The notes under the pieces: generated by a model
The model's database searches: none
What the model was told of the DNA's origin: nothing
What the model saw: the letters and a program-made list of their open reading frames with translations, nothing else
Origin: Mycoplasma testudineum
Lineage (GTDB): Bacteria > Bacillota_I > Bacilli_A > Mycoplasmatales > Metamycoplasmataceae
Assembly (NCBI RefSeq): GCF_002245785.1
Contig: NZ_NNCE01000006.1
Coordinates: 23,976 to 87,975, forward strand
DNA length: 64,000 bases
Direction of reading: 5' to 3'
Made by a program: the position numbers and the translations under genes
Shown: in pieces, positions 31,762 through 41,419 of the stretch
Position numbering within the stretch: the stretch's first letter is position 1
How the letters are laid out: each line of letters starts with the position of its first letter

Positions 31762-32793
31762 TTAAAATTCTCAATCATCATCTTCTGTTTCTTCGGTTTG
31801 TCCCATTACATAGGAACTACCACTTCCAGAAAAGAAGTCATGATTTTCATCAGCACGAGCAGAAAGTTGAGCAAACACTTCTGGTTTTACTCTTGTTTCT
31901 TCAGCTGTAAATGGTGAATCGTAACCTAAGTTTTGCAAGAATTTTCCTGCATTATATAATGAAAATTTAATTGCATCTTCAGCTAAATCAAATCCTTCAT
32001 ATAGTTCGATTAAAAATTTCTTTTCTAATTCAATAACTTCATACATTAAATCAAAAACAAGTTTTTTATATCTTTCTTGTTCTGATTTAGGAAGCTTTTC
32101 AATTTTTCTTTGATATTTGTACCCGCTGTAATAATTGTGAATAACTTTATCTCTAAGAATTAGTCTTATGATATCACTTGTGTTAGGTAATTTTTGTCTT
32201 GCAGATAAATAAAACGGTAAGTAGAATCCACCATACAATAAAAAACCTGGCATCATTGCAGCTGCAATTTTAGACATCAAAGGGTCTTGTGATGTGTAAT
32301 ATGGAATTAAAATTTTAGCTCTTGCTTGTAAAGCATCATTATTTACAACTCACTCGTGAGCTTCTTCAATTTCTTCACTAGAACAAAATGTAGAAAATAT
32401 TGTCCCATAACTTCTTGCATGAACACCAACCATAAATGCAAAATTTGCATATATAACTTGCTCATGATCAGTTAATGCCCAATTAACTTGTGCTACATCG
32501 CCTAAAGTTGCTTGAATTGTGTCTAAAAGGGTTAGACCAGTAAAAGTTCTGATAATTAAACGTTGTCAGTTTGGATCAGTACTTTTTTCAGGAGCCAATG
32601 ACTTTCAAGATGGAATATCGTTAGAAACTGGTACTTTTTCTGGTAGTCAAAAGTTTTGGGTAGCTCTGTTTCAAACTTCTAAATCTTTTTCATCATTTAG
32701 TACGTTTCAATTTACCGATCTAAGGTTACCTTTCATCTTATTTTTTGCATATTCAATAGGAGACACCGAACGGTGGTAATATTCATTCTTCAT
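31762..32793 (-). CDS. nrdF: Ribonucleotide reductase small subunit, metal-free class Ie (VPK) type
   Basis: 343 residues, strongly NrdF-like from end to end, with the C-terminal tail ...VMGQTEETEDDDWEF. Of the six metal ligands in NrdF, Asp91 (TLLDT), His125 and His219 remain, but three Glu are replaced: Val122 (FMVGVHARSYG; normally FMEAVHARSYS), Pro182 (MMPGF; normally FLESF) and Lys216 (RDKVIH; normally RDEAVH). Val/Pro/Lys is one of the two patterns of class Ie NrdF described in mollicutes and some other bacteria, which hold a stable DOPA radical without metal. The Tyr that becomes DOPA is present (Tyr129). Start with GCGAGGAA upstream. First gene of the operon, after a long leader. Confidence 0.95.
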
Positions 32794-32875
32794 TTTATTC
32801 CTCGCAATCAATTTTTATCGAACCAGAATGCGCTACAAATGCCAGAATAAAAACATTTTCGGCACAAGAAAATAT

Positions 32876-32887
32876 AAAAAAGTGGTT
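32876..32887 (-). promoter_or_regulatory. Possible attenuator arm with T-run in the nrd leader
   Basis: Minus strand AACCAC followed by six Ts. AACCA is complementary to the UGGUU of the proposed closing stem of the upstream structured RNA (32964-32969), so the same strand could pair either within that RNA or with this T-run-proximal arm. This is the expected layout of a switch, but the stem is short and the partner is about 80 bases away. Confidence 0.3.
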
Positions 32888-32963
32888 AATAAAATGCGTC
32901 AGTAATATCTAAACGCTTATATTTTGCTTTTTTATTGACAAAAATCAATGTTTTTGCTTTCTT

Positions 32964-33070
32964 GAACCATTTCAGTAGCCAGCATTATTAAGGTAGTCAG
33001 ACTTGTCGCAAATGCGCATCACTGATGCCGGTGTAGTCGCGGGTTCACACCGCATTTCCCTGTTTAGTTC
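32964..33070 (-). ncRNA. Structured nrd leader RNA resembling a cobalamin riboswitch core
   Basis: About 107 bases, much richer in G and C than the surroundings. Seen: closing stem GAACUA (33070-33065) with UGGUUC (32969-32964); GGGAA at 33060-33056; directly after it a hairpin GCGG-UGUGAAC-CCGC (33053-33039); then an ACU...AGU element, a GCGCAUUUGCG hairpin, and GACAAGUCUGACUACCU. The order GGGAA, hairpin with loop UGYGAAY, then a GUC..GAC.ACCU segment is that of the cobalamin riboswitch core (for example E. coli btuB and the small class II forms). The closing stem and TATAAT position agree on the 5' end. Ligand unproven; cobalamin metabolism is not expected in a mycoplasma. Confidence 0.45.
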
Positions 33071-33076
33071 TCTTTC

Positions 33077-33082
33077 ATTATA
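33077..33082 (-). promoter_or_regulatory. -10 box of the nrd operon leader
   Basis: Perfect TATAAT on the minus strand. Initiation 7-8 bases on (near 33070-33068) would start the RNA at the 5' strand of the proposed closing stem. It implies a leader of about 275 bases before nrdF. Confidence 0.55.
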
Positions 33083-33104
33083 GGGGTAGTATTAGTAAAG
33101 GGTA

Positions 33105-33130
33105 TAAAAAAAATAGTTTTTTTCTATTTG
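33105..33130 (-). terminator. Possible terminator upstream of the nrd promoter
   Basis: Minus strand: AAATAG, A7 loop, CTATTT extended by a T-run. It would end transcripts from the 33316-33732 gene, although it lies about 190 bases after that gene's stop. The stretch between them is AT-rich and shows nothing else. Confidence 0.45.
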
Positions 33131-33315
33131 ATTTTATAAATTAAAAAATATTGGTAAATTAGGTAATAAATATGAGTCAAAAGTTATTTTTAATGATATA
33201 AATAGCACCTAAAAATGCTAAAAAATACAAAAAATCTTAAATGTAAATGGGTTAATGGTAATTAACTAAACAAATTTGCTTTTAAAAAATAAATAAATCA
33301 AAAAATTGCACTAAA

Positions 33316-33732
33316 TTAGCTAATAATGGATTTATTTGATCTAATTATTAGTCTTACTCTAACTTGAAGCCAGATTGGGAAAATAACTATTAAACTGCAA
33401 ACTAATGAAATCACTAATAAGACAAATATTGATTGTCCAAGTTTTGAATTTTTTTCTTTGATAATAACAGCTAAATATATATATTGTGCAATTGCTGCTA
33501 TTCAAAATAGTATTCCAAATCCCAATGTTGCTGTTGCGGGCACTCATAAGTAAAAACCTGTAATATTAAAACTGGCCATTTCCTTGGCAGCTACGATAAA
33601 TAAAGTAACCGAAGTCCAAATAAAAATTATGAAAAGAATATGAACTATAAATGACATTAAAAATCAAATGTGATTTTCACTGATTATTCTTTTTGTTCAC
33701 TTATCTGGAGTTATATCAGCTTCATTTTGCAT
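33316..33732 (-). CDS. Small three- to four-helix membrane protein, unrecognised
   Basis: 138 residues, visible only with UGA as Trp (four such codons). It begins MQNEADITPDKWTKRIISE, then has hydrophobic segments at about residues 23-46, 52-83 and 96-120 and ends in a basic, Ser/Ile-containing tail (VRVRLIIRSNKSIIS). I recognise no family. A TATAAT lies exactly six bases before the ATG and there is no ribosome-binding site, so the mRNA is probably leaderless. Divergent from potA. Confidence 0.65.
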
Positions 33733-33738
33733 GGCAGT

Positions 33739-33744
33739 ATTATA
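33739..33744 (-). promoter_or_regulatory. -10 box six bases before a membrane-protein ATG
   Basis: Perfect TATAAT on the minus strand, then ACTGCC, then the ATG at 33732. Leaderless layout as for recO and msrB. Confidence 0.62.
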
Positions 33745-33855
33745 CAAGTAAAGTAGCCGTGAGTTTTTTTAAAAAAAAATTAACACATTTTGAAAAATTA
33801 AAGCAATATTTTATAAAATTTAAACTCATAAAAATTAAAAATTCAAGGGGTGTAC

Positions 33856-35295
33856 ATGGAACATGAAACAGCTATTCTAGAGATTAAAAAGAAAATCCAA
33901 GATAAGATGTCAAAAAAAGAAATAGACTTCAATAAAAGGTTAAAAACTAAACCTATTATTGAGTTAAAAGAATTAGAAAAAAATTTCGGTTCTAAGGATG
34001 TTTTAAAGTCAATCGATTTAAAAATTTATGAAGGTGAATTTATAACGATATTAGGACCGTCCGGAAGTGGTAAAAGTACAATATTGTCATTGCTAGGTGG
34101 ATTTGAATATCCGACTAGAGGTGAAATTGTTATTCAAGGAAAAGATGTTAAAGATCTAAGCCCAAATAAAAGACCAACTTCGACAATATTTCAAGATTAC
34201 GCTTTGTTTCCGCATTTAGATGTAGCTGGTAATGTTAGTTACGGATTAAAATTAATTCGTAAACCTGTAGATTCATTAGTTGAAAAAATGCAACCCAAAT
34301 TAGTGAAACTAAAAGAGCAATGAAAAGCAAAAGCAAAACTTGAAATGAATAAGTTGGATAAAATCCAAGCTGAATATATTGCCAAATTAGAAAAATTTGA
34401 AAAGAGCGATAAAAACTCAAAATTATTGAACAAAAAAGAGCATGCTAAAATTCAAAAATGACTTGATGATAGTGATTTTAAATATTCACATTGAGAAAAC
34501 TATGTTTCTTTAAAAACTGAATCATTTACTCATCGACACATGTCCAGAGCTTTAACTAAAAAAGAAATTGACAAAAGAGTAGAATTAATGTTACAGCTTG
34601 TAGGTTTAGAAGGAAATGGAAAAGAAAATATTAATAATCTTTCCGGAGGAATGAAGCAAAGAGTTGCTTTAGCTCGCTCACTTGCGATTAGACCCAAAAT
34701 TTTATTATTAGATGAACCACTTTCTGCTCTAGATGCAAAAATTAGAACTCAAATGCAAAAACTGTTAGTTAGTCTTCAAGAAGAATTGAATTTAACATTC
34801 GTTTTTGTTACTCACGATCAAAAAGAAGCATTAGAACTTTCAAGCAGAATTATTGTTGTTCGAAATGGGAAAATTGAACAATTTGATTTACCTGAAAAAA
34901 TATATGATTATCCAAAAAATAAATGAGTTGCTAATTTTATTGGTGAATCTAATTTTTTTGAAGGAATTTTTAGAGGTGATTATCAAATTGAATTTTTAGG
35001 TAAAACATTTAGAACAATTCAAAATGAGTTTGAAATTGGTCAAAAATTGGATGTTCTAATTAGACCAGAAGATATTTCTATTTCACTTTCAAGAGGTGCT
35101 TTTTCAGGTACTGTTCAAGATTGAACATATAAAGGTTCTTACTACATCACAGAAGTAAAAATCACTGAAGAAAAAACTCTGCTTGTTGAATCAACAGAAT
35201 TTTATGATATTAATACAAAGGTATATTTAAATTGAGATATTGATGATATTCATTTAATGCAACAAGAAAACTTAGTTGGTAATCAAAATGGTTAG
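33856..35295 (+). CDS. potA: Spermidine/putrescine ABC transporter ATPase
   Basis: Energises polyamine import. 479 residues, about 120 more than in E. coli. Walker [10 protein letters not shown] near residue 67, Q-loop [10 protein letters not shown], signature [12 protein letters not shown] near residue 260, Walker [13 protein letters not shown]-loop THDQ, then a C-terminal TOBE-type regulatory domain (RPEDISISL). The excess is a Lys/Glu-rich coiled-coil insertion between the Q-loop and the signature (about residues 135-235), a feature also known in other mycoplasma PotA proteins. Start ATG 33856 after AAGGGG; a TATAAA box lies at 33812-33817. The 3' end overlaps potB by eight bases. Confidence 0.94.
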
Positions 35296-36154
35296 TGCAA
35301 TTAAAAAATTTATGGTAGACAAATTAGGTTTTAATCCCCGTTTAAGTTTGATTATTCCTTTTTTAGTTTTTGCTGCTTTTTTTATAATCACTCCCTTAAT
35401 TTTTATTGCTATAAAAGCTTTTAGCCCAATTAGTCAAGTTGAAAATGGCGATGTGATTGTTTATGATAATTACAATTTAATTACTTCACCTGAATTATGA
35501 TTAATAATTTTAAGGTCAATTTGAACAGGCTTAGTTGCTGCTATATTTGCATTAATTGTAGCCATACCTTATTCATATGTTGTGGCTAGATCTACAAGTT
35601 CAATATTTAGATTTAGTTCTATTAGTTTAATTATTTCTCCACTTTTCATTTTGACATTAGTTAGAATTTTAGCGTTACGTGGTGTTTCAACTGCTATTTC
35701 AGGAAATGAAATTTTGTTAAATAATGAATTCTTTTTAATCATAGGTATGGTTTATTTATATTTACCATTTGCAATTATCCCACTATATTCTGTATTTATT
35801 GATATGCCTAAAAACATTGTAAATTCAAGTACAGATTTAGGGAACAATTATTTTCAAACATTTATAAAAGTTATTATTCCTTATGCTATTAAAGCTATAC
35901 TATCAGGATTTGTTTTAATATTTTTATTAAGTGCAACTTCAGTTGGGATAAGTCAAAAACTTTTACCAAATGTTGCACAAACACAATTAGTTGGAAATAC
36001 TATTGACGTATTAGCAAAACCATCAAATATATTCAAAGTAGCTTCAGCATCAAACATTGTTGTGATAGTCTTAATTTTAATGACCACAGCATATATTTGT
36101 ATCTACTTTATTCCTAGATTAATAATGAAAAGAAGGGGGTTTAAAAATGTTTAA
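35288..36154 (+). CDS. potB: Spermidine/putrescine ABC transporter permease PotB
   Basis: 288 residues with six membrane helices and the MetI-like EAA loop SSTDLGNNYFQTFIKVIIPYA (conserved G and the I-P pattern), which docks with PotA. Two UGA Trp codons. The start overlaps the end of potA and its stop overlaps the start of potC, each by eight bases, so the four pot genes are coupled. Confidence 0.92.
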
Positions 36155-37055
36155 TTTAAAATCATTTGCCAAAATGTCCTTCATTTCAATAATTGTATTA
36201 TTAACATATATTCCTATTATTTTTATGGTTATATTTTCATTTAATAAACCTTCAGATAAAGGAGAATTAAGTTTCATTACTTGAAACGGTACAACAAACG
36301 GTGCTTATGTAGAATTATTTTCTCACAACGTTGTAAATGCAATTGCTAATTCAACATTAATAGCATTTTTTACAGTTTTAATTGTTGTTCCACTTGCAAC
36401 ATTAATAGTTTATGGTCTTTGAAGACAAAAACAAAAAGCACATCGTGTTGTTGTAGAAGGACTAGCTAACGTTGCTTTAATTAATCCTGATATTATTACA
36501 GCTTTAGGTTTAGGTGTAGTATTTACAAGTTTATTTGGAGCATTTTCCGAAAATGATGAAGGCTTATTTAGAGCAGTTATTTCACATGTTGTTGTTATAT
36601 TGCCTTTTGTAACATTATTACTATTTCCACGTAGTGAAAAATTTAATTCAAGTCAATTTAAAGCAAGTCAAGATTTAGGTTATGGGAAAATAAGAACATG
36701 ATTTAAAACTTATTTACGCTACATGCTAATGCCACTTATTTTTGCAACAATTGTTACTGTTGTTTTAAGTTTTGATGATTTTATTTTAACTAGAATTGTT
36801 TCAAATGTTGACACTGTTGGTGTGCAGCTTTATTCAGCTAATTTTAGACCATGAGCACTGGCATTAGGTTCGTTGCTTTTTATAGTTACAATTTTTGGTA
36901 ATTTAGTTTATATTGCATTTAAATGAAGACAAAATAAAAATATGATTGCGGCAAAAAATTCTTTATTATCAATTAATAGAAAATTTTTAAATGAAAGAAA
37001 AATAAGTGTGAAAAATTTCTTTAAACGCAATCAAAAGGAAATTCAAAATGTCTAA
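36147..37055 (+). CDS. potC: Spermidine/putrescine ABC transporter permease PotC
   Basis: 302 residues, six membrane helices, with the coupling loop ASQDLGYGKIRTWFKTYLRYMLMP. The SFDDFILT segment in the fifth or sixth helix is typical of PotC. A Lys-rich cytoplasmic C-terminus of about 40 residues is longer than in E. coli. It overlaps potD by eight bases and carries the AAAGGAAAT ribosome-binding site for it. Confidence 0.93.
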
Positions 37056-38637
37056 ATTTTTAAGTAAAAAAGTTTTGAAAATCGTAGGAATTAGTGCTGC
37101 TACTTTAGGAATTGCTGGTGGAATAGTTGGTGCAGGAGTTTATAAAACAATTACTCCATCAAGACCTGTTTTTTTTAATTTTGCAGCATATGCAAGTGAA
37201 GGTAATATTGAAGAACTAAGTCAAAATTTTTCATATCGTACTTATACTGATGTTAATGATTTTAAAGATCAAATATTAGCACAAAGAGTTTCAGCAGGAA
37301 TTACAAGTGGATATCAAATTGCTTCAATGATTAAAGAAGGCTTGCTAAGACAAATTGATTATGATGCATTTTTTAACATAAAAGGAACATCAAGAGAACG
37401 AGGAATTAATAATTATGATTCTGCATGGGCGCAGGCAACATTTACTGATTCTGTATACGAGCAATTTTCATTTTTTGATAGTTATATAAATCAAGTTTTC
37501 CCAAATCAAAATTTACATTTGTGAAATTTTATGGTCCCTTACTATACTCAATATAAAGAAATCTTTTACGACTGAAACGACATTATTAAAACTAATTTAA
37601 CTCAATCCGAAATTTCAAATGAAGAAATTGATTTCGAAACTAGAATTAAATCTTTAGATTCAGCTAGTGATGGACAGAGCATTGAAAATTTATTAAAAGT
37701 TTTAAATTCATTAGTTAGTTCGGACAAAATATTTTCATTCCACGATGAAATGAGAGACAACATTGCATATGGGTCAATGAATTTAGTTAATCAAGACGTG
37801 GAAAATTTTGATGGAGCTTTAGATATAGAAACTAATTCAAAATATGTCGATAATTTTGTTGCACAAATAGAAAAAGGACTAAATACCGGTATTGAAAATA
37901 CATCAAAAATTTTATTTTCCACTGATAGTCAGCCTATGTTAAACGGTTTAATAAATCCACAATTAAATATTGCTGCAGCTTTAATTTATAACGGAGATGC
38001 TCTTGATTCATTTTTTGCTTCAGATAATTTTGTTAATTATGCAGATGAAAATTTTCAAGGCTCAAGAAATCCAACTAGAAGCGCAAAAATTAAATCAAAA
38101 ATTAGTTTAACTGATGGATTAATAATTCCTAAATATGTCTCAGAAGAACGAGCTAATTCAAACTTAAAATTAATTCATGATAGTTTTTACGATGGTTGAT
38201 TTAACGAAGATTTTCAAACTTTACCTGATTCATTATATGGGTCTTTTGTTGATCATGAAAACAATACAGTTAACATGTATAACAAAGATGCTGAAGAATT
38301 CACAAAAAGTGGTTTTCAAAACTTTGATTTTGTGAACTATACTCCGCCTACCAAAATTATAAATAATTTAGTTTTTTTTAAATCTATAACAAAACCTATT
38401 GATACAACTAATACTGATTTATACAAAAACAATTATATCTACACAACTTTATTAGGATATGGGTATGAAGAAGCGGAAGTCTACAAAGGTTCTGATTTAG
38501 AAAGACTAACAACAATCGGAACAAGATTAGGAATATTAGATTTTGAAGGCATTAAAGTACCTTCATTTATTTCTCCAGCTGGAGATGCAATAGTTGCTTC
38601 TGCTCAAATTTATTATCTAAAAAGACTTAAAGGTTAG
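37048..38637 (+). CDS. potD: Polyamine-binding protein PotD, membrane-anchored
   Basis: 529 residues, larger than the roughly 350 of E. coli PotD. The N-terminus has a basic start and one hydrophobic segment (about residues 8-31, IVGISAATLGIAGGIVGAG) without a lipobox Cys, so the protein is probably tethered by this helix instead of a lipid. The start of the mature domain, VFFNFAAYASEGNIEELSQNF, resembles the PotD-type N-W-.-.Y......F pattern. UGA Trp codons occur throughout. Assignment rests on position after potABC and on length and topology. Confidence 0.82.
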
Positions 38638-38813
38638 ATAATAAGTAAGCATGTTTGAGTAAGATAAATTACATTGAAAACTAGTGAATTAAAATCAAAT
38701 AATTCTTTTAAATATTTTTAAATTTCCTGAAAATAGAATTATTTTTGGGGAATTTTTTATAATTTTGTTATCTTAAAAAATTATTCTTGTAATCAAGAAC
38801 GAAAAGAGGACTA

Positions 38814-39299
38814 TTGCTTAAAAAAAATATATTTATTTTAATACTAATTTTAAACGTTTTTATATTCGCGTTATTGCTGGCTTTTGAAGTTCCTTTAATT
38901 ATATTATTGACAAATGAAGGCAGGTTAGCCGCTACTTTAATATTCTTGTCAACAATATTTCAAACCATATTTATCTTCTTATTTGTATTTCAAAATTTCA
39001 CAAATAAATACAAATATGTGTTTGTGATTTATGTTTCAAGATTTAGTATTTATCTTCTAAATTGGGCATTATATTTTTCAGTTTTAATGACACAAGGTCA
39101 GTACTTGCGTAATGAATTCACATGATTTTTAGTAGGATTGATAATAATAATTTTTGCTCATCTTGTGAGTTTAGGACAATTATTGATATTTGATGGTCCA
39201 AAATTATTAAAATTCAAATTTGCTAAATTGGATTCTGCAAAATTTAAAAAACATATCGATAGAAATAATAAATTTTATAATAAATATTTTAGTAACTAA
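38814..39299 (+). CDS. Four-helix membrane protein, unrecognised
   Basis: 161 residues. Four hydrophobic segments (about residues 5-30, 36-60, 65-90 and 103-127) and a basic cytoplasmic tail (FAKLDSAKFKKHIDRNNKFYNKYF). The only suitable start is a TTG at 38814 preceded by AAAAGAGGA. One UGA Trp. The 175 bases before it, after potD, are AT-rich and hold no clear terminator. I cannot assign a family. Confidence 0.65.
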
Positions 39300-39412
39300 A
39301 AACAATTTGAAATTTATCTTATTCAAGTTCAAAATATTATTTTAATGAACCAATTTGATTTGAATTGTAGAAGATGTTTAACTGGGCTAAAATGGATAAG
39401 GTTTTTTAAATA

Positions 39413-39435
39413 AAAAAATCGGACATAGTCCGAAT
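39413..39435 (-). terminator. Intrinsic terminator after lgt
   Basis: Minus strand TCGGAC, loop TAT, GTCCGA followed by T7, thirteen bases after the lgt stop. Confidence 0.85.
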
Positions 39436-39447
39436 TAATTTCTTATT

Positions 39448-40494
39448 TTACTTGTCCGGTCTTCTTTTTTTAATAGCTCTACGACGGTTCATCATACCAA
39501 CTATTTGTGTGCTTTCAACATTATTTTCAACTGTTGTTTCAAATGTAACACTTTTAATTTTTGGACTAGGTAATAATTTTTCTAATCAAGCATAAGGTTT
39601 GCGATCTATTATTACGTAATCAAAATAATATTTCCGCTTTATTTTGGCATAGCGCTGTCTAAATGGAATTTCAAAGTATAAAATCATTAACACTCCAGCA
39701 GCAAGCATTAAGTAACCTAGTACTGAATAAAATGCATAGCCTTCTTCTCGGAGTGGTTCCATTATGACCCTGACCAATCCGTAATAAAACATATATATTC
39801 CGCCGGTTGTACCTGGTTTTAATAAACCAAATAAGTTGATTATTCATACCATTACAAAGTAACCGACTAACGACAAGATTGATTCATATAAAAATAAAGG
39901 AATTCTTAACGCAGCAGTTGAAGCAAGATCAGCAGCATTGTAAATATACATTTGCCTTGCTAAAGCTTCACCTCAGATTAAGGTATATTCACCAGTTGTG
40001 TCTATTCTTCCATAAACTTCGTGATTAGCATAATTACCTCATCTACCGATTGCTTGTCCTAAAAGAACAGCAGGTAAAATAAAACTTATTGCATAACGAT
40101 AATCTACTAATTCACGCTTGAAATATAAGTAAACTAAATTCAATATCGTAGGAACAATTACACCACCTTGGATTGCTAATCCACCGTTTCAGACTTCATA
40201 CCAGGCCGAATTAGGGAACGGATCAGCCGGGTTATAAATGAGCCTTTCAAATATAAACCATAATCTAGCTCCAATAATTGAAGAAGGAATGGTAATTAAA
40301 ATTAATGTAAAAAGTATTTCAAGTGAATATTTTTTTCTCATTCAAAAAAATACAATTGTTAATATCGCACTTAGCATTCCTATTAACATTGTGAAAGTAT
40401 AAATTGGGACTTGATAAGTTCCGATGGTAAAAAGATAAGTTGCTTCACCTTCTCTAAAAGGATACCAATTACTAAAATCAATATTACTCGTCAT
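39448..40494 (-). CDS. lgt: Prolipoprotein diacylglyceryl transferase
   Basis: Attaches diacylglycerol to the lipobox Cys of prolipoproteins in the membrane. 348 residues, about seven membrane helices, many UGA Trp codons. The family signature reads GQAIGRWGNYANHEVYG, with catalytic and lipid-binding residues present, plus REEGY near the end. In the segment GGLAIQGG the His that E. coli Lgt has at this place is Gln; other Gram-positive-type enzymes also vary here. A basic tail of about 60 residues is extra. The start overlaps hprK by 11 bases. Confidence 0.93.
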
Positions 40495-41419
40495 TTTTCT
40501 CCTTTATTCTTTCACCTATTATATCTAATGTATTAAAACCTTGGTCTCTTAAAATTTGGACATTTACAGCTGCTTCAATTAAACTAGAAGTATTTCTACC
40601 GATACGCATTGGAATCTCAATTAATGGAATATCAATGTTGTAAATAGTATATTTCAAATTTGAATCACCTAATCTATCAAAATCATGATTTTCAGTTTCT
40701 GGGATTAATTTTACAACTAAATTAATAACATGTTCATCAATCATCGCTTGATATCCATAGATTTTTTCAACATCAAGAATGCTTAGACCTCTAACTTCTA
40801 AAAGATTTCTTGTAATTTCAGGACTTGTGCCATAAATTTCGTTTCCAATTTGACAAACCAAAACAGCATCATCACTAATTAATTGGTGCCTTTTTTGCAA
40901 TAGTTCCAAAGCTGCTTCACTTTTACCACGCCCTGAATCCCCCATAATTAAAACACCATATCCACTTACTCTCATTAAGGTTCCATGGATTTGATAGTTT
41001 GGAGCAAATTCTCTAAGTAAATATGAACCAAGTGTACCGTGGATTTGTGACATGTCCATTCAAGTGATTACACAAGGAATATCAGCTTCAGTTGCTAAAT
41101 CAATAATTAATTTATGGTATTTTTTATCCATATTTTTGCCTAGTAAAACTAAAGCAGGTTTACGGTCAAAAATATCTTTGATTCTTTTTTTCAATAAATT
41201 TTTATCTAAAGAATCAAAAAATTTGCTTTCTTTACTAGATCAAGCGATGATAACTTTTTCTAAATTATCATATTCTGGATAACCAGCTAAACCTAAACCA
41301 GCACTTATAACTGAAGGGTTATCCATTTTATCTAATGTCGTTTTATTAACTAGTTCTAAATTAAATTTATCAACTAATGATTTAACTTTAATTGTGATAT
41401 TTTGTTTATTCTTTTGCAT
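40484..41419 (-). CDS. hprK: HPr kinase/phosphorylase
   Basis: Phosphorylates HPr at a Ser residue in response to ATP and metabolites, linking sugar uptake to metabolic state; it also removes that phosphate. 311 residues: an N-terminal variable domain (about 1-130), then HGTLMRVSGYGVLIMGDSGRGKS with the conserved His145 and Walker A at 160-167, SDDAVLV, and the C-terminal signature IPLIEIPMRIGRNTSSLIEAAV. Overlaps uvrA by 14 bases at its start and lgt by 11 at its end; the hprK-lgt order is conserved in Firmicutes. Confidence 0.95.

Noticed and set aside
32794..32963. NrdR box upstream of nrdF
   Set aside because: I found no pair matching the NrdR consensus (ACACTATATATAGTGT type), and no nrdR is in the window.
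33000..33100. SRP RNA, tmRNA or RNase P RNA on either strand of the GC-rich island
   Set aside because: None of the invariant segments (GGAAGGAAGCAGC of SRP RNA, the tRNA-like ends of tmRNA, GAGGAAAGTCC/ACAGAAA of RNase P) is present; a 5' leader element of nrdF fits better.
33359..33547. A 62-codon open frame on the minus strand
   Set aside because: It lies inside the 33316-33732 membrane-protein gene in another frame; only the longer frame, with UGA as Trp, gives membrane helices and has the TATAAT-N6-ATG promoter.
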